DNA of 25,398 nt from Bordetella parapertussis (GTDB taxonomy: Bacteria > Pseudomonadota > Gammaproteobacteria > Burkholderiales > Burkholderiaceae_C): the NCBI GenBank assembly GCA_945907335.1, contig CAMDSU010000004.1, positions 1 through 25,398 on the forward strand, in the 5' to 3' direction. Shown here piece by piece: positions 24,286 to 25,398 of this stretch. Under the pieces are notes generated by a model, which saw nothing but the letters and a program-made list of their open reading frames with translations, was not told the DNA's origin and made no database searches. Position numbers and translations under genes: made by a program. Position 1 is the first letter of the stretch. Each line of letters begins with the position of its first letter.

Positions 24286-24741
24286 TTAGCTGACTAATCC
24301 GCCAGACTCGATCTCCAACAGCATTTGCGACAGCATGCGCTTTTGCTTGTCATCAGAAGATTGGTGCAACGCATCTTCAAGCACTTCGCGGATATCAGCT
24401 GCTTGCACCCATTCCATGTCCCATTCAGGAAACAGTCGATCGCGAATTTCATCTTCTTGGCTTAACACCACCACATTGGTATGGCGCGGGTCAGCAGAAA
24501 TACGGGCCAACAATTGGCTGACGTTGTCATGCGGTCCTTCGAGCCATTGGAAAAAAATACCTTGGCCGTACACCAATAAACCGGTGATACCCAGCCTCGG
24601 GTTATGGTGCCTTGCCGTGGCAATGATGCTGGCGATGGCGTCTTTGTCCAGGGCCGCTGAGGCTTGACTGCAATACACCAAGTTGTGAATAGAGCGACCA
24701 GACTGGCCCTCGTCGTTTTGCGATGGGTAAATGGGGTTCAC
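24286..24741 (-). CDS. BLUF-domain blue-light photoreceptor
   Basis: A 151-residue single-domain BLUF protein. The FAD-binding fold starts at IHNLVYCSQAS with the signalling tyrosine Tyr23. It continues through HHNPRLGITGLLVYG with Asn47, then FFQWLEG with the key glutamine Gln65, and ends with RLFPEWDMEW holding the Trp/Met (107, 109) that tune the switch. A short helical tail follows. Blue light rearranges the Tyr-Gln-flavin hydrogen bonds, and single-domain BLUF proteins signal by binding partners. The only possible start is a GTG at 24741, without a Shine-Dalgarno. It overlaps the stop of a small upstream frame as GTGA, which suggests translational coupling. The output partner is unknown; the MerR-type gene and the J-domain operon are both nearby on the same strand. 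Confidence 0.92.
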   Translation of the reverse strand: MNPIYPSQNDEGQSGRSIHNLVYCSQASAALDKDAIASIIATARHHNPRLGITGLLVYGQGIFFQWLEGPHDNVSQLLARISADPRHTNVVVLSQEDEIRDRLFPEWDMEWVQAADIREVLEDALHQSSDDKQKRMLSQMLLEIESGGLVS

Positions 24742-24937
24742 GAAGACAACGGCACCACCGCCTTGTGTTCACCGCCTCCGTAGGCCAGCGGTTGTTTGTC
24801 CGATGTGTAGATGCGATTGATCATGAATAAAGAGAAGGTGATGGGCAGTGCGACATAACACCAAAAAGCATATTGTCGTTGATGTGAAAAAACGGCTTTC
24901 TGTTGTGCTCAACAACGCCTTTGCTTGTTGCGGCCAT
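24738..24937 (-). pseudogene. Small membrane-protein gene, apparently frameshifted in a T6 run
   Basis: From an ATG at 24937 the frame reads MAATSKGVVEHNRKPFF. After a run of six T (24887-24892 on the plus strand as A6) it continues sensibly only in the -1 frame: SHQRQYAFWCYVALPITFSL, then FMINRIYTSDKQPLAYGGG and EHKAVVPLSS. Joined, this gives about 66 residues with one membrane helix and a short polar tail. One extra T would restore a single frame. It could be a true one-base deletion, a read error in a homopolymer, or ribosomal slippage. The second frame has no start codon of its own before a late ATG. Its TGA overlaps the GTG of the BLUF gene, which argues that it is, or was, translated. 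I do not recognise a family. Confidence 0.5.
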
Positions 24938-25011
24938 GGCGACATGAAGATATTGAGCCCGAAAGATGCCTAGGCTTATGTGTTGGTGAAGGCGTGAGCG
25001 CCAAGCGCCGT

Positions 25012-25398
25012 TTAATCCCGCAATAACTCTCTGAGCATGCGCTGCGGATTGACCAAAAAATCGCGTGTGACCTGAAAGTGTTCTGTGTCTTCATATGCCA
25101 CTGGTGAAATGCCTTGATTGCTGCATTGGTAAATGCTGGCATCCGGGTAGGCCATGAGTATGGGTGAGTGCGTGGCGATGATGAACTGCGAACCGTCTTG
25201 CACCAAGTCGTGCATGCGAGACAGCACCGCCAACTGGCGTTGCGGCGACAACGCCGCTTCCGGCTCATCCAGAATGTACAAGCCCTGCCCTTTAAATCGT
25301 TTCGTCAGCAGTGTCATGAATGATTCACCGTGCGATTGATGGTGCAAAGACACCCCACCATAACCATCAATGATGCGCGAGGCACTGACAGGCTCGGC
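25012..25398 (-). CDS. Predicted AAA-type ATPase, COG3910-like (partial, C-terminal part)
   Basis: The frame is open to the right edge; 128 codons and the stop are visible. The sequence shows HHQSHGESFMTLL (signature-like region), the Walker B and D-loop GLYILDEPEAALSPQRQL, the switch histidine in FIIATHSPILMAYP, and a C-terminal YEDTEHFQVTRDFL segment. These are the hallmarks of the small SMC/ABC-like predicted ATPases of COG3910, which usually have about 240 residues. The Walker A motif lies beyond the window. These ATPases are soluble and poorly characterised; some relatives are found in defence or repair settings. The GTG at 25353 is not the true start, because the frame continues upstream with conserved-looking sequence. 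It is upstream of the small frameshifted gene and the BLUF gene on the same strand. Confidence 0.88.
   Translation of the reverse strand, partial: AEPVSASRIIDGYGGVSLHHQSHGESFMTLLTKRFKGQGLYILDEPEAALSPQRQLAVLSRMHDLVQDGSQFIIATHSPILMAYPDASIYQCSNQGISPVAYEDTEHFQVTRDFLVNPQRMLRELLRD

Noticed and set aside
24111..24293. A 60-codon plus-strand frame in the gap upstream of the four-gene operon
   Set aside because: No ribosome binding site and no recognisable protein features. It runs into the end of the BLUF gene on the other strand.
24968..24975. GCCTAGGC palindrome between the ATPase gene and the small membrane gene
   Set aside because: An eight-base palindrome alone, with no loop or T tract and no second copy seen nearby, is not enough for a regulatory or terminator call.
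24909..25268. A 119-codon open frame on the minus strand under the ATPase gene
   Set aside because: It overlaps the clearly conserved ATPase frame and its translation is Arg/Ser/Cys-rich without domain features. It is a shadow frame.

Overview
The window reads like a chromosomal segment of a betaproteobacterium, most likely Burkholderiales. The YaeQ protein, homodimeric-type pyruvate dehydrogenase E1, SerC, bactofilin, 7TMR-DISM kinase and MpaB-type (DUF2236) protein all look proteobacterial. Base composition is moderate, with locally AT-rich genes. The genus cannot be fixed from the sequence alone. Genes are dense and on both strands. I see no rRNA, tRNA, CRISPR array, insertion sequence, integrase or phage gene, and no gene-free stretch above 300 bases.

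Layout. 1-1498 (minus strand): a zinc-type quinone oxidoreductase cut by the window edge, a YaeQ-family protein, a small unknown protein and a bactofilin. 1724-4099 (plus): three uncharacterised envelope genes, two of which start with the same four-cysteine zinc ribbon followed by membrane anchors. 4111-6329 (minus): a translationally coupled pair, an EctD/PhyH-like Fe(II)/2-oxoglutarate dioxygenase followed by an NAD(P)-dependent dehydrogenase with a SAF domain. 6462-6905 (plus): an exported TPR protein. 6946-10316 (minus): a 962-residue membrane protein with two TerB-like domains and three kinds of in-frame tandem repeat, overlapped at its 3' end by a lipoprotein gene. 10445-13089 (plus): a two-component system (7TMR-DISM histidine kinase plus OmpR-type regulator). 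13108-16319: an Lrp/AsnC regulator divergent from a stand-alone 2-oxoacid dehydrogenase E1. 16364-17968: serC (minus) and a divergent small lipoprotein. 17971-20573: a MerR-type regulator divergent from an Rrf2-type regulator and a DUF2236/MpaB-like oxygenase. 20570-24081 (minus): a tight four-gene operon encoding a coiled-coil membrane protein, a membrane-anchored VWA-like protein, a J-domain protein and a zinc-ribbon protein. 24286-25398 (minus): a BLUF photoreceptor, a small membrane-protein gene that looks frameshifted, and the C-terminal part of a predicted AAA-type ATPase.

How the genes may work together. The clearest cooperative units are the dioxygenase-dehydrogenase pair (hydroxylation then possible oxidation of one unknown metabolite), the kinase-regulator pair, the Lrp-E1 divergent pair, and the four-gene J-domain operon. 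That operon is the best candidate for an undescribed system. Its products suggest a membrane-tethered complex that recruits an Hsp70-type chaperone, but no function can be read directly. A recurring theme is uncharacterised envelope proteins carrying TerB, TPR, zinc-ribbon, J-domain and lipoprotein modules.
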